A DNA stretch of 64,000 nucleotides from JACPPO01 sp965262505 (GCA_965262505.1 CBDHFM010000030.1:4898001-4962000); one strand, 5' to 3'; positions 1 to 9,574 are shown, numbered from the stretch's first letter. Program-made: numbers and translations. Notes: generated from the sequence alone by a model not told the origin.

Positions 1-2
1 AG

Positions 3-674
3 CTGGTCGGCGCGTTCAAGAACGCGGGCCGCACCTGGCGCCCGGCGAAGACGCCGCAGCGGGTACAGGTCCACGACTTCGTGATCCCGGCCACCGCCAC
101 CACGGGCGGGAAGGCCATTCCGTATGGCATCTACGATCTGCATCGCAACGAAGGCTGGGTGCGTGTCGGGATCGATCACGACACCGCGAGCTTCGCGGTA
201 CGGTCGATCCAGCGTTGGTGGCAGCACATGGGTCGCCCGGCGTATCGACAAGCCCAGTCGCTGTTGATCACGGCGGATGCAGGCGGGAGCAACGGGGCGC
301 GCCTCCGGTTGTGGAAGTGGGAACTGCCGCGTCTGGCCAATCGGACGGGCTTGGTGATCACGGTCTGTCACTTTCCGCCGGGTACGAGCAAGTGGAACAA
401 GATCGAGCATCGGGTGTTCTCGCACATCGCGATGAATTGGCGCGGCACCCCACTCGTCGACTTGGCCACGATCGTGAGCCTCATTGGCTCGACGCACAGT
501 CGGTCCGGACTCCGCGTTCGGTCGGAACTCGACCGCGGCCCATACCCGGGTGGCCTCACCGTCACCGATGCGCAGCTGGCGACGGTACGCCTCGAGCGGC
601 ATCGCTTTCACGGCGACTGGAACTACACGATCCATCCCGCTGCTCCGAGAACACAAAAGTCAGTAATTGTCTGA
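3..674 (+). CDS. ISAzo13-family transposase, 5' part outside window
   Basis: The reading frame is open from the first bases of the window, so the N-terminus lies upstream. The visible part reads as the C-terminal half of an ISAzo13-type DDE transposase: an early FKNAGRTW segment, an ITADAGGSNGAR motif typical of the second catalytic Asp region, then FPPGTSKWNKIEHR, which carries the catalytic Glu. The element appears to end near base 684, where the TTGTCTGACAAGCCC end is shared with a second, inverted and truncated copy at 54101-54514. It abuts the propeller half of a kinase gene, whose front part is missing. The family call is firm; I cannot tell whether the whole gene is intact. Confidence 0.85.
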   Translation: MVGAFKNAGRTWRPAKTPQRVQVHDFVIPATATTGGKAIPYGIYDLHRNEGWVRVGIDHDTASFAVRSIQRWWQHMGRPAYRQAQSLLITADAGGSNGARLRLWKWELPRLANRTGLVITVCHFPPGTSKWNKIEHRVFSHIAMNWRGTPLVDLATIVSLIGSTHSRSGLRVRSELDRGPYPGGLTVTDAQLATVRLERHRFHGDWNYTIHPAAPRTQKSVIV

Positions 675-689
675 CAAGCCCTAACCCCT

Positions 690-2356
690 TATCTGCTTAC
701 CAGTTCGTGACCGTGTCCCCGGACGGCCGTCGCTTTGTCTACAACACCTCGGCGGGGTTTTATCTCCGCACGATGGGCGAGCTCGACGCGCGGCTGATTC
801 AGGGGACCGAGGGAGTGTCTATCAACCCGTTCTTCTCGGCCGACGGGGAATCGGTCGCCTATGCCGTTCCTGACGGGTTACGGCGCATCGCGATCACCGG
901 CGGAGCGCCCGTGGTCATCAGCGAATCCAGCGGAATCATTTTTTTCGGAGCGAGCTGGGGGGCGGATAACACGATCCTCATCGCCGGGTCCAACGGCATT
1001 GCGCGCGTGTCGGCCACAGGGGGCGCGCCGGACCTCGTGATTCCAGCCACCGACGGCGAATCGATGGGGAGCCCGCGCCTATTGCCCGACGGCGAGTCGG
1101 TGCTCTTCAGCGTCACCACCGCCACCGGCACCACGAGATGGGACCAGGCGCAGATTGTGGCGCAGTCGCTGCGCACGGGCGAGCGAACGGTCCTCGTGGA
1201 GGGCGGCAGCGACGCGCGCTACGTGCCGACGGGACATCTGGTCTACGCGCTGGGAGGTGTCTTGTTTGCGGTCGCGTTCGATGCAGACCGGCTGGAAGTC
1301 AGCGGCGGCCCCGTGCCCGTGGTGCAGGGGGTGCGGCGGGGTACGGTGCCGGAGGTGGGGGGCGACACGGCCAACTACGGCGTGTCCGACGCGGGCACGC
1401 TAATCTACGCCCGCGGATCGGCCCGCGGCGCGGGCATTCGCCTGGCGTGGGTGACCCCTGGGAGTGATCAGGATGTGATCGATCTGCCGGCGGGCGAGTA
1501 CGCCCACCCGCGGTTTTCGCCCGACGACCGGTGGCTGGCCGTGGAGTGCCAGGACGAGGGGGGCACGGATATCTGGCTCTACGAAACCTCCGGCGCGACC
1601 GCTCTCCGCCGGCTGACCGAGGGCGGGAACAGCCGGTACCCAGTCTGGTCGCGCGACGGGGAGCACGTCGCGTTCCAGTCCTCGCTGGAGGGTGCTGCCG
1701 GCATCTTCTGGCAGCGGGCCGACGGCACGGGCTTGGTGGAGCGGCTGACGGCCCCTGAGGGGGAGGATGTCCACGTCCCCGAAGACTGGTCGCCGACCGA
1801 GGATCGGCTGGCGTTCAGCGTCACGAGAGGCGACCAATCGGAGTTGTGGCTCTGGTCGCAGCCCGACGGCACGGCGGAACGATTTGGCACCGTGCAGTCT
1901 TTTGGTCCGTTCACTGCGGTGTTCTCGCCGGACGGTCAGTGGGTCGCGTACACCGAGCGCCAACGAGCCAGCGGCGGCGCGGCCCGCATCTATGTTGCGG
2001 CCGTGTCGTCTCCAGGAATCCGGTATCAGCTCGGGCAGGATGCCGAGGGGGCCCATCATCCCCTCTGGACCCCTGACGGAGCTCGGCTGATCTACTTTCA
2101 GGGTGTCAGTCCAGCCGTGTACGTGGATGTCCGGATGCGGCCCACCTTCGGATTCGGACTCCCGACGGCGTTGCCCGGCGGGGGCCTTCCGATCAATGCG
2201 TTACCCACGACACGGCTCAACCACGACGTTGCGCCGGACGGTCGATTCGTGACTATCGTCACCGAGGACCAGCTCGGCGGCAACAACGACGCCGGCAACA
2301 TCGTCGTCGTCCAGAACTGGTTCGAGGAACTGCGGCGGCTGGTGCCGACGAACTGA
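690..2356 (+). pseudogene. PD40 beta-propeller half of a Ser/Thr kinase-sensor protein, kinase part lost
   Basis: About 555 codons of PD40/WD40-like propeller, with repeated SPDG, SADG and TPDG turns and phrases such as VWSRDGEHVAFQS. It closely parallels the propeller of the kinase gene at 9723-15989, including the C-terminal ending EELRRLVPxN. No kinase domain precedes it; upstream sequence is the ISAzo13 end. The long open frame reaching back into the transposase is a chance overlap. The fragment has no credible start or ribosome site. In intact relatives this propeller is a sensory or protein-interaction domain linked through one membrane helix to a cytoplasmic kinase. It was probably decapitated by the IS insertion or an associated deletion. 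Confidence 0.75.
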
Positions 2357-2376
2357 CCGACTCGCCTGAGCGCGCG

Positions 2377-2458
2377 GGCAGCGCCGTCATGTGCGGAGAA
2401 AAAGCCGTTCTTCAAGGTTACGTTATGGCTTTGTTCGGAGTCACATGGCGGCGCTGCC
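2377..2458. repeat. 82-bp hairpin repeat, copy 1 (interior orientation A)
   Basis: Arms GGCAGCGCCGTCATGTG (2377-2393) and CACATGGCGGCGCTGCC (2442-2458) pair at 16 of 17 positions around a 48-nt interior. A second copy at 9575-9656 has nearly identical outer flanks but an inverted interior. It lies between the propeller pseudogene and the remnant of a kinase start, so it could act as a terminator or attenuator hairpin, or be a small invertible or mobile unit. Confidence 0.8.
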
Positions 2459-2517
2459 TGCCGGATGCGCCTGCGAGAAGCGCTGTGGCGTAGAATTCCC
2501 TCACACACCTGAACTAG

Positions 2518-2567
2518 ACGGCCCTCACTTCCGGCACCCGCCTCGGCCCGGATGAGATTGCTAATAG
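2518..2567 (+). pseudogene. Remnant of the first codons of another kinase gene
   Basis: The sequence aligns with the upstream region and first ~17 codons of the kinase at 9723, giving xALTSGTRLGPDEIA, but the ATG has become ACG and a stop follows within 20 codons. The matched block upstream, GCGTAGAATTCCC, is also shared with the 9723 promoter region. This shows that a further kinase paralogue once started here, so the locus held a tandem run of such genes. Confidence 0.7.
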
Positions 2568-2680
2568 ACCAGCCCAGGAGGACAGAACTCTTTTGCTATT
2601 GATGTATTGCACGGTGTCCGAGACTTACGGGTCGCAGCAGTCGGGGGACTGTGGCGCCTGTTCACTAAGGGGCTAGGTAG

Positions 2681-3325
2681 GTGGGCAAGTACACCCTTGC
2701 GCTGATCGCGCTTTTCACTCTCCTGATCGCACCGCACGGTGTTGCTCAAGATACCGGTGACGGAGATGAGTTATTGCACGCGGCGGGGCGTGGAGAGCTT
2801 TCGGGAGTCCTTGCGTCACTGGAAGATGGTATTGACGTTGATTACGACAGCGGATTCGGCACAGCCCTATATCTGGCGGCCACTGGCGGACACGAGGACG
2901 TCGTGAAGGCCTTGCTGGCTGCGGGCGCGAATGTCGCATATCGAGGGAACGGTGGCGTCACCGCTCTGCTGTGGGCAGCGGATTACGGACGCGATGGGGT
3001 CGTGACAGCCCTGCTCGCGGCCGGCGCCGACATCAATCAGGAGGACGACTCCGGTTGGACTGCGTTGATTCACGCATCCGCCAGTGGTCGCACGACGGTT
3101 GTTGAGAACCTCCTTGCTGCGGGCGCGGACGTCGACCACATGGCTAAGAATGGCCTTACTGCGTTATTGATCGTGGTGAGCCGGGGGGGAATCGGCGGCA
3201 GATACGACGAGATCGAGCAGGTCCTAGTCAACGCAGGAGCCGGTTTAGCGGCCAGCGCGTGGCAGGTAGAGGAGCTACGCGGCCGCCGGAAAGCGGAACT
3301 GAACCGCCGGAAAGCGGAACGTTGA
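2681..3325 (+). CDS. Exported ankyrin-repeat protein
   Basis: A 214-residue protein with an N-terminal signal segment (residues 1-22, LALIALFTLLIAPHGVAQ) followed by about four ankyrin repeats: repeated TALxxAAxxG and VVxALLAAGAxV patterns from about residue 30 to 165. The tail is charged (two AELNRRKAE blocks). The start used is GTG; an A/G-rich stretch AAGGGGC lies roughly 10 bases upstream, so the start is only moderately supported. It converges on the MFS gene on the other strand. Ankyrin repeats imply protein binding; the partner is unknown. Confidence 0.75.
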   Translation: MGKYTLALIALFTLLIAPHGVAQDTGDGDELLHAAGRGELSGVLASLEDGIDVDYDSGFGTALYLAATGGHEDVVKALLAAGANVAYRGNGGVTALLWAADYGRDGVVTALLAAGADINQEDDSGWTALIHASASGRTTVVENLLAAGADVDHMAKNGLTALLIVVSRGGIGGRYDEIEQVLVNAGAGLAASAWQVEELRGRRKAELNRRKAER

Positions 3326-3364
3326 TTGAATGTTCTCGACTGCCGAAGACCTCGATCTAGCCCC

Positions 3365-4657
3365 CTAGCCGTCCGCCTCGCTCTTGGCTGGTTCCGGCTG
3401 GTCCTTGTGCAGCGTCTCGCGTAACCCGAACCCCACGACGTTCGCCGCGACGAACGCTGCCGCCGCCGTGATCGCGAACGCCCCCGCGAACCCGCCAGCC
3501 CCCGCGAGCGTCGCCGTCATCACTCCGAAGCTCACCGGGTTCATGGCCGAGCCCGCCTCGGCGATCAGCCTGTTCACGCCGAAGAACTTGCCCCGTGCCT
3601 CCTCAGGCGCGACGTCAGCCCCAATCGTCTGCATCGTCCCCGCCATCATCGAGATTCCGATGTTGATCCAGACGAAGGCCGCGATGAACATGCTGAGCGG
3701 CAACGCCAGGGCCGCCGTGATCGACATGAAGCTGATCCCCAGGCCCAGCGTCACCGCCGCGGGCACCACCTGCCGCTTCCTCCCGAACCGGTCCATGATC
3801 TGCCCGGAGAAAAGCGTGATCGGAATGCCCACGAGCCCGGTGCCAAGAAGAACGAACCCCAGCACCGCGGGGCCCACGCCGTACGCGAAGGCCAGGAAGA
3901 TGAAGTACGTGCCGCCGTTGCCGTGCACACCACCCCGCGCGACGTTGGCGGAGAACTGCGCGGCGAACAGCATCAGCACGGGACGCGTGAGCAACGTCTT
4001 CCATGACGTGTCCGCCGCCGCCATCCTCGTTCCCGAGCGGCGTGCCAGGACCGACGGCGCCGTTTCCTTGATGAGGTAGTACGACGGGATCACCGCCAGC
4101 GCTGCCAACATCCCGAACACCAGGAACGGCACCCGCAGTCCCAGAAGCTCACCGAGGATGCCTCCAAGGACCGGGCCAGCCATGTTCCCGACGCGCTGCG
4201 CGCTCGACATGCCTGTGATTTGTCGCCCACGCTCACTGGAGCGCACCGAGTCCGCGATAGTGACTAGGCGGCTCATTTGCCACGTCTGCTGCGCCATCCC
4301 GCCGATGGTCAGGTACAGGAGGAACTCCGAGTAGGATCCGGCGAAGAACGCCAGGAATGCCGACGCAGAGGAGATCAACGGCGCGCCGATCAGCGTCAGG
4401 CGCCGCCCGAAGCGGTCGATGATGTACCCCGTTGGCAGCGTCGACAGCATCCCGCCGGCCATCGGAGCGATGACGGTCAGCGATGCGCCGGCGACTCCCA
4501 TACCGAAGCCGTCCTTGGCGATCAGCGGCAGCACGGGCAGCGTGAACCCCCGACCCGTACCCAGCAGGATCGCAGGCAGCAGCAGCGAGAACACGAACTG
4601 GTTCCGCGCGAAGAAGCCAGGCGCCTGCTCCGGTTCTGTCGGGGGGGACTCTGCCAT
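3365..4657 (-). CDS. MFS transporter
   Basis: A 430-residue membrane protein with about 12 hydrophobic segments. The loop between segments 2 and 3 has the MFS signature region (GYIIDRFGRRLTLIG) and the equivalent loop in the second half reads GQIMDRFGRKRQV, as expected for the duplicated 6+6 fold. The C-terminus is a short charged cytoplasmic tail. It has no co-directional neighbour. Substrate cannot be read from sequence; the length and loop motifs fit drug/sugar-type facilitators using the proton gradient in the inner membrane. Confidence 0.85.
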   Translation of the reverse strand: MAESPPTEPEQAPGFFARNQFVFSLLLPAILLGTGRGFTLPVLPLIAKDGFGMGVAGASLTVIAPMAGGMLSTLPTGYIIDRFGRRLTLIGAPLISSASAFLAFFAGSYSEFLLYLTIGGMAQQTWQMSRLVTIADSVRSSERGRQITGMSSAQRVGNMAGPVLGGILGELLGLRVPFLVFGMLAALAVIPSYYLIKETAPSVLARRSGTRMAAADTSWKTLLTRPVLMLFAAQFSANVARGGVHGNGGTYFIFLAFAYGVGPAVLGFVLLGTGLVGIPITLFSGQIMDRFGRKRQVVPAAVTLGLGISFMSITAALALPLSMFIAAFVWINIGISMMAGTMQTIGADVAPEEARGKFFGVNRLIAEAGSAMNPVSFGVMTATLAGAGGFAGAFAITAAAAFVAANVVGFGLRETLHKDQPEPAKSEADG

Positions 4658-4782
4658 GTCTAGGGGATCGCCTCGATCAACAGGTCCGCCTGCACCAGGT
4701 CTGGGATTGAGGGCGGGTCATTATCTCCGATCGGATCGGCGCCGCCATCGAGGAATCGCGCCTCGCACCCGGGGCATCCGCG

Positions 4783-4788
4783 TATAAT
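4783..4788 (+). promoter_or_regulatory. Probable -10 box for the DUF6152 cassette
   Basis: A perfect TATAAT lies 31 bases before the ATG at 4820. No good -35 box is visible 16-18 bases upstream, so the promoter may depend on an activator or an unusual sigma factor. A strong Shine-Dalgarno (GGAGGG) follows before the ATG. Confidence 0.5.
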
Positions 4789-4819
4789 CCCGCTACAAAC
4801 AGGATACGGAGGGAACGCC

Positions 4820-5191
4820 ATGAAGAATCTCACGTGGACCGGGTTGCTGGCGGGCGCGATGGCGCTGGGCGTCGTGTCGCCCGCGTTGCCGCACCACTCG
4901 CATGCGATGTTCGATCATGTGACGCGAGTCACCGTCAGCGGAACGGTGACGGAACACGTGTTCCGCAATCCGCACGTGTTTCTCTACGTCGACGTCGAAG
5001 GCGAGAATGGCGAGATCGTGAACTACTGGGTCGAGCTGTCCAACCTCCCGAACATGATCCGGCGCGGCATCGGCCGGGCGACCTTCAAGCCCGGGGACGA
5101 GGTGACGGTAAACCTGCATCCCCTGAGGGACGGTCGTCCGGGCGGCAGCTACATCACGATCGTCGCGGCCGACGGGAAGACCTATGAGTAG
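4820..5191 (+). CDS. DUF6152-family secreted protein
   Basis: A 123-residue protein with a signal peptide (residues 1-24) ending before PHHSHAMFD, then a small beta-rich domain with VTVSGTVTEHVFRNPHVFLYVDVE and a closing KPGDEVTVNLHP motif. This HHS(F/H)A then G-T-V pattern matches the DUF6152 family and its paralogue at 16930-17337. GGAGGG lies about 7 bases before the ATG. It leads a plus-strand group with the secreted partner at 5246, then (interrupted by IS1380) the MBL protein at 8099. Function is unknown; location is probably periplasmic. Confidence 0.8.
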   Translation: MKNLTWTGLLAGAMALGVVSPALPHHSHAMFDHVTRVTVSGTVTEHVFRNPHVFLYVDVEGENGEIVNYWVELSNLPNMIRRGIGRATFKPGDEVTVNLHPLRDGRPGGSYITIVAADGKTYE

Positions 5192-5245
5192 TTCATTCGC
5201 CAGGTGTTGGACCGATGTGCCGGTCACCTTACTGACGCGGGAGGC

Positions 5246-6370
5246 ATGATCGTGAGCGTACACTTCAGAACGGCTTCGGTGGCTGCGTTGCTCGTCGGCC
5301 TGCTGCTGTCGGTCGCGGCAGCCCAACAGACCACCATCTTCGACACGGCGGACTTTCGTCAGGACCGTGCACTCTGGACCGACCCGGGCTATTACCGGAA
5401 CAACACGGTCGGTGAGCTCAGGGGCATGGCGTTGAACATTACCCCCTACGGTACGGGCGGTCAGGTGGGCGCCGCCAGACTGTACGGATCGGAGGGCGCG
5501 GGCCGGGAGGGTGCCGTGAATCTCGCGAGTCCGTATCGGTTCGCGAACGCGTGGGATCAGTATCAGGCGTGGCTCGAGGCAGCCGGTGGCGGCACTACGC
5601 ACACCAGGGAGACGGTCCCCGATTGGAGCGGTCGCTGGGCGGCACGCGGCGGCCGTTTCGGTCGGTCGTACCTCGCGAGCGACGTGGTCAAGATGCTAAC
5701 GCCGCCGTACCAGGAACACTTCGTTCAGGAATTGAAGGGTTCGACCGAGGGACGCATCTGGAGTCCAGGCGCCTTCTGCCTTCCGGGTGGTTTCTTTACC
5801 GCGCTCGGCGCCGAGGAGTTCATCGTGACGCCCGGCCGCGTCTGGACGCTGGCCGCCGGCAACGGCTCGAATACGACCCGCTGGATTTACACCGACGGCA
5901 GCGGACACTCCCCCGAGGATTTCCAGTTTGCCAAGTGGCACGGGGAGTCGATCGGCTTCTGGGACGGCGACGCGCTGATCGTCCACACCAACCAGATCAG
6001 AGGCTGGAAAGGCGGTCTGTCCGAGTTCACCGATAACCTGGAAACCGTCGAGCGTTACCGGCGCGTGGGAGATACGATCGAGGGCGAGATCACGCTGTAC
6101 GATCCCGAGGTCTTCGTGCGTCCCGCACACGCGAGGCTCGAATTCGAGCTCGACCGCGAAACCCGCCCCGAGCTCAGGCCGCTCTACAACACCTGCACCG
6201 ACACCAACGGGCCGTCCACCAAGGTCTTCATGGACGAGAAGGGCCTGCTCAACGAGCGTCTTCCGGGCGATCCCCTCTACTTTGATTCCACCGATCCCCG
6301 CCCGTGGGGCACCTGGTTCGACGAAAGCGATCGGAGGTACGAGCAGTACCGCAGGGCCGAGGGCCGCTAG
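5246..6370 (+). CDS. Secreted hypothetical partner of DUF6152 protein
   Basis: About 374 residues with a signal peptide (VAALLVGLLLSVAAA). The C-terminal half has FCLPGGFF, WIYTDGSGH, IGFWDGDALIVHTN and VERYRRVGDTIEGEITLYDPEVF, matching in order the motifs of the protein at 16029-16868 (FCLPSGP, IIYTDGRGH, IGEWEGDTLVVDT, TERFRLADPNTLEHVVTYTDPVF). ATG 5246 is only one base from the GGGAGG Shine-Dalgarno; GTG 5252 has better spacing and may be the true start. Its TAG stop sits in the CTAG target duplication of IS1380, so the gene survived the insertion intact. No enzymatic role is recognised. Confidence 0.75.
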   Translation: MIVSVHFRTASVAALLVGLLLSVAAAQQTTIFDTADFRQDRALWTDPGYYRNNTVGELRGMALNITPYGTGGQVGAARLYGSEGAGREGAVNLASPYRFANAWDQYQAWLEAAGGGTTHTRETVPDWSGRWAARGGRFGRSYLASDVVKMLTPPYQEHFVQELKGSTEGRIWSPGAFCLPGGFFTALGAEEFIVTPGRVWTLAAGNGSNTTRWIYTDGSGHSPEDFQFAKWHGESIGFWDGDALIVHTNQIRGWKGGLSEFTDNLETVERYRRVGDTIEGEITLYDPEVFVRPAHARLEFELDRETRPELRPLYNTCTDTNGPSTKVFMDEKGLLNERLPGDPLYFDSTDPRPWGTWFDESDRRYEQYRRAEGR

Positions 6371-8047
6371 CCTGAATAATTCATCAACGATCGCGATCGC
6401 GTAGAAACACAAACGCCTCCCCGTGGTACAAAGGCCGTGCTGATGGACCTTTTCCACGACGGAGGCGCTTGGTTTGAACGACGAAACGATAACACAGACT
6501 GTTCTGTTTCCTGATCTGCTCGACCGACTCGTGATGGCGACGTTCGATCAGCCTCACGCGAGTTCGGACGGCGGCGCGGTGCTGCTTAAAGCCGCCGATC
6601 AACGGCTCGGCCTGCTGGCCGCCCTCACGGCGACGGTCCCCGACGCGCGCGCGTCGGCGCGCGTGACGCACGGGGTGAGCGATCTGATCGCGCAACGTGT
6701 CTTCGCGATCGCGTGTGGCCATCCCGATGGCAATGACGCTGACCGACTCGCCGACGATCCGATCCACAAACTGTTGCTGGGGCGCGACCCGATCGAGGGC
6801 GGCCGCTTGGCGTCGCAGCCGACGATCTCGCGGTTCGAGCGCACGGCGGCCCCGCGGATGCTGCGCGCCATGAGCGACGCGCTCGCCGACCGGGTGCTGG
6901 CCCGCCATCGCCGCCGGCGACGGGGCGCTCGCCTGATCACGATCGACCTCGATGTCACCGAAGACGAGACCCACGGCGCGCAGCAACTCACCTTCTTCAA
7001 TGGCTTCTATGATCACTGGTGCTACTTGCCACTCGTGGCGAGCCTGACCTTTGACGATGAGGCACGGCAGTACCTCGTCGCCGCGATCCTCCGCCCGGGC
7101 AACGCGGCGGGGACGGCTGGCGCGGTGGGGCTGCTGAAGCGGCTGCTCCCGAAACTCTGGCGCGCCTTTCCCCGTGCCCGGCTCCGCGTGCGGCTGGATG
7201 GGGGCTTCGCTACGCCGGAGATTTTTGACCACCTGGAGGCGGCCGGGGTCGAGTATGTCGTCGCCATGGGGAACAACGCGGTCCTCACGCGGCACGCCGA
7301 GCCGGCGGTCGCGCCGCTCCGGGCGGTCGTCGCCACGACCCAAGAGACCGCGACTGCCTATGCGGAGGCGGCGTATCAGGCGGGCACCTGGGCGGTGCCC
7401 CGGCGCACCATTATCAAAGCCGAAGTGGTGTGGCACCACGGACGAGTGCCGCGCGATAACCCGCGTTTCGTCATCACGAATCTGCGCCAAACGCCGGAGT
7501 GGATCTACACCCACGTGTATTGCGCCCACGGCGACAGTGAGAATCGCTTCAAGGAACTGAAACACGCCCTCGCCTTCGGGCGCACCAGCTGTACGCGCTT
7601 CTGGGCCAATCAGTTGCGCGTCACCTTGACGGCGGCCGCGTTCGTCCTCTTCCAAGAACTGCAACTCCATGCGGACCGGACCGCGCTCCGCGGGGCGCAA
7701 GTCCCTCGGCTGCGGCAGGCGCTGATCACGATCGGGGTGCAGGTCGTGCGGTCGGTCCGCCGGATCGTCCTGCATTTCCCGCGATCCCATCCCGACGCCG
7801 TCTCGTGGGCGCGTCTCGCCCGCGCGCTCGGCGCCGCCCCCGCGTAACCCGTTCCTGCCATCGCCACCACGCGGTCCTCGCGCCGGAGGTGTCGCCCCCG
7901 ACCACGCCGATCCGGTCCCCGGCCCCGTGGCCTCAACCGACCGGCCGTCTCATCGCCTCAATCGTCATGACGCCAGCGTCCATCTGCGTCATCACACTCG
8001 AAAACGCCTGCACGACGAGCAACTCAGTCACTCGTGAATAATGCGGG
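6371..8047 (+). mobile_element. Complete IS1380-family insertion sequence
   Basis: A 1,677-bp element bounded by imperfect terminal inverted repeats (left CCTGAATAATTCAT, right end reading in reverse CCCGCATTATTCAC) and flanked by a 4-bp direct repeat CTAG at 6367-6370 and 8048-8051, the duplication size known for IS1380. It separates the DUF6152/partner pair from the MBL gene. About 200 bp after the transposase contain no other gene. Confidence 0.9.
6474..7847 (+). CDS. IS1380-family transposase
   Basis: A 457-residue DDE transposase that appears intact. Recognisable features are the N-terminal SSDGGAVLL motif, the TISRFE segment, TIDLDVTEDETHGAQ around the first catalytic Asp, RVRLDGGFATPEIFDHLE around the second, and CAHGDSENRFKELK carrying the catalytic Glu. 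The start is TTG, preceded by GGAGG at suitable distance. Length matches the family. Reading frame and element ends are undamaged, so the element may still move. Confidence 0.9.
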   Translation: MNDETITQTVLFPDLLDRLVMATFDQPHASSDGGAVLLKAADQRLGLLAALTATVPDARASARVTHGVSDLIAQRVFAIACGHPDGNDADRLADDPIHKLLLGRDPIEGGRLASQPTISRFERTAAPRMLRAMSDALADRVLARHRRRRRGARLITIDLDVTEDETHGAQQLTFFNGFYDHWCYLPLVASLTFDDEARQYLVAAILRPGNAAGTAGAVGLLKRLLPKLWRAFPRARLRVRLDGGFATPEIFDHLEAAGVEYVVAMGNNAVLTRHAEPAVAPLRAVVATTQETATAYAEAAYQAGTWAVPRRTIIKAEVVWHHGRVPRDNPRFVITNLRQTPEWIYTHVYCAHGDSENRFKELKHALAFGRTSCTRFWANQLRVTLTAAAFVLFQELQLHADRTALRGAQVPRLRQALITIGVQVVRSVRRIVLHFPRSHPDAVSWARLARALGAAPA

Positions 8048-8098
8048 CTAGGGCACCGCCGGCCCCTTGAAAACGGCGTATAGAGAGGGAGCACGGGA

Positions 8099-8989
8099 AT
8101 GAAGAACGTCATGAGTGTCACGGCTGTCGTGATCCTGCTTGCCGCACCCGGATATGCCGCCCAGGCACCCGCGGCGCCCGATCCCGGGCGGACCTATCAC
8201 GCCGAAGGCAATGTCCACGTGGCGGTCATCGAGGACCGCAATTGCGTGTTTCTGGTGAGCGGCGAGCGGGTGCTGCTCGCCGAGACGAATTTCGAGCGCA
8301 ACGCGGTGACCTTGGCCGGCCTCATCGCCTCGGTCACGCCCAGTCCGGTGGAGCTCGTCGTCAACACGCATTGGCACGGCGACCACGTCGGCGGCAACAC
8401 GTATTTCGCCGAGCGTGGCGCCGCCGTCATGGCGCATGACAACACGCGCGTTCGCATGAGCGCGCAGCAGGTCAATCCGGTGACCGGCCGGGTCCAGCTC
8501 CAGGCGCAGGCGACCGAATTCCTTCCCACGATGACGTTCAAGGACGGCGTGACGTTCCACTGGGGCGACGAGACAGTCGAGCTCGCCTATTACCCCGATG
8601 CGCATACCGATTCCGACGTGGTGCTCTACTACCACGATGCCAACGTCATCATGGTGGGCGGGTTGTTGGAGTATCCGACCTACGCGGGCGTCTCGAGCCC
8701 GGAAGGCTTCATCGATGCGCTGGAGCAGGTGATCGCGCGCGCGGATGCCGACACCAAGATCGTTCCATGGAAGGGGCCTGTCGTCAGCACAGTTGAGCTT
8801 CAGGCGTGGCGCGACGTCATCGAAACGGTGGCCGCGAACGTGTCGGCGCTAGTCGCCGAGGGCAAGACGATCGACGAGATCGTCGCCGCCCGCCCCACTG
8901 CGGAATTCGACGGCAAATGGGGCGGTGGACGCAGCCCCGACCGCTTTGCCAGGGACATGCACTACGTTCTTACGAACGCGCGGGACTGA
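8099..8989 (+). CDS. Exported MBL-fold hydrolase-like protein with incomplete metal site
   Basis: A 296-residue protein with a signal peptide (to about residue 21) and an MBL fold. The first metal motif NTHWHGDHVGG and the later His (DAHTDSD) are present. Two other usual ligands are replaced: the expected GD after strand 'NVIMVG' reads GGLLEY, and the expected PGHG loop reads PWKG. The relative at 17383-18276 keeps both. GAGGGA precedes the ATG. It was originally next to the gene ending at 6370, now separated by IS1380. The fold call is solid; metal use and catalysis are doubtful. Confidence 0.8.
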   Translation: MKNVMSVTAVVILLAAPGYAAQAPAAPDPGRTYHAEGNVHVAVIEDRNCVFLVSGERVLLAETNFERNAVTLAGLIASVTPSPVELVVNTHWHGDHVGGNTYFAERGAAVMAHDNTRVRMSAQQVNPVTGRVQLQAQATEFLPTMTFKDGVTFHWGDETVELAYYPDAHTDSDVVLYYHDANVIMVGGLLEYPTYAGVSSPEGFIDALEQVIARADADTKIVPWKGPVVSTVELQAWRDVIETVAANVSALVAEGKTIDEIVAARPTAEFDGKWGGGRSPDRFARDMHYVLTNARD

Positions 8990-9043
8990 GCCGCGATTTC
9001 TCGACCGAATTGACGGTGAACATCGGGATTGAGGGGGGCTTTC

Positions 9044-9556
9044 ATGACCAACGGATTCAAATGGATGGCCGCAGCCGCGCTAAGTGTGGCGCTGAGTGTG
9101 GCGCTGGGAGCGCCGGCACAGGCCCAAGTGCTGATGCAACGCAACGTGTCGCTGGAGATGGCCAAGACCATTGCCGAAGCGGCCCTGGCGATGTGCGCGG
9201 CCCAAGGCTACAACACGTCGGTCGCGGTGGTCGATCGGGCCGGGCAGACGGTGCTGCTGATGCGCAGCGACAGCGCAACACCGCAGACCCCGGAGATGGC
9301 CAGGCGCAAGGCCTACACCGCGCGCATGTTCCGTCGCACCTCGGCCGACTGGGCCGCGCGCACGCTTGACGATCCGGGCAGGCTCCCGCAGCGCGATCTT
9401 GCCGACGTCCTGGCGCTGGGCGGCGGCGTGCCGATCATGATCGGAGACGAAACCATCGGCGGGGCTGGCAGTTCCGGCTCGAACCAGCAGTTGGACAATG
9501 ACTGCGCCCAGGCCGGCGTCGACGCGGCCGTCAGCCAGTTGGAGTCGACGAACTGA
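9044..9556 (+). CDS. GlcG/HbpS-like (DUF336) exported protein
   Basis: A 170-residue protein with a signal peptide (AAALSVALSVALGAPAQAQ) and a GlcG/HbpS domain: AKTIAEAALAMCAAQGYNTSVAVVDRAGQTVLLMR, then ARRKAYTARMF, LALGGGVPIMIGDETIGGAGSSGS. The ATG at 9044 is preceded by GAGGGGGG at 8 bases. Members of this family bind haem, cobalamin or small organic ligands, or act as accessory proteins; none of these can be chosen here. It follows the MBL gene by 54 bases and probably shares its transcript. Confidence 0.8.
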   Translation: MTNGFKWMAAAALSVALSVALGAPAQAQVLMQRNVSLEMAKTIAEAALAMCAAQGYNTSVAVVDRAGQTVLLMRSDSATPQTPEMARRKAYTARMFRRTSADWAARTLDDPGRLPQRDLADVLALGGGVPIMIGDETIGGAGSSGSNQQLDNDCAQAGVDAAVSQLESTN

Positions 9557-9574
9557 GCCTCGCCTGAGCGCGCA

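Noticed and set aside
215..690. Long open frame joined to the front of the propeller gene
   Set aside because: It is the out-of-frame reading of the ISAzo13 transposase; peptide composition is not protein-like and there is no ribosome site.
6384..7790. 468-residue minus-strand frame opposite the IS1380 transposase
   Set aside because: Shadow of a GC-rich coding strand; Arg/Gly/Asp-rich with no domain.
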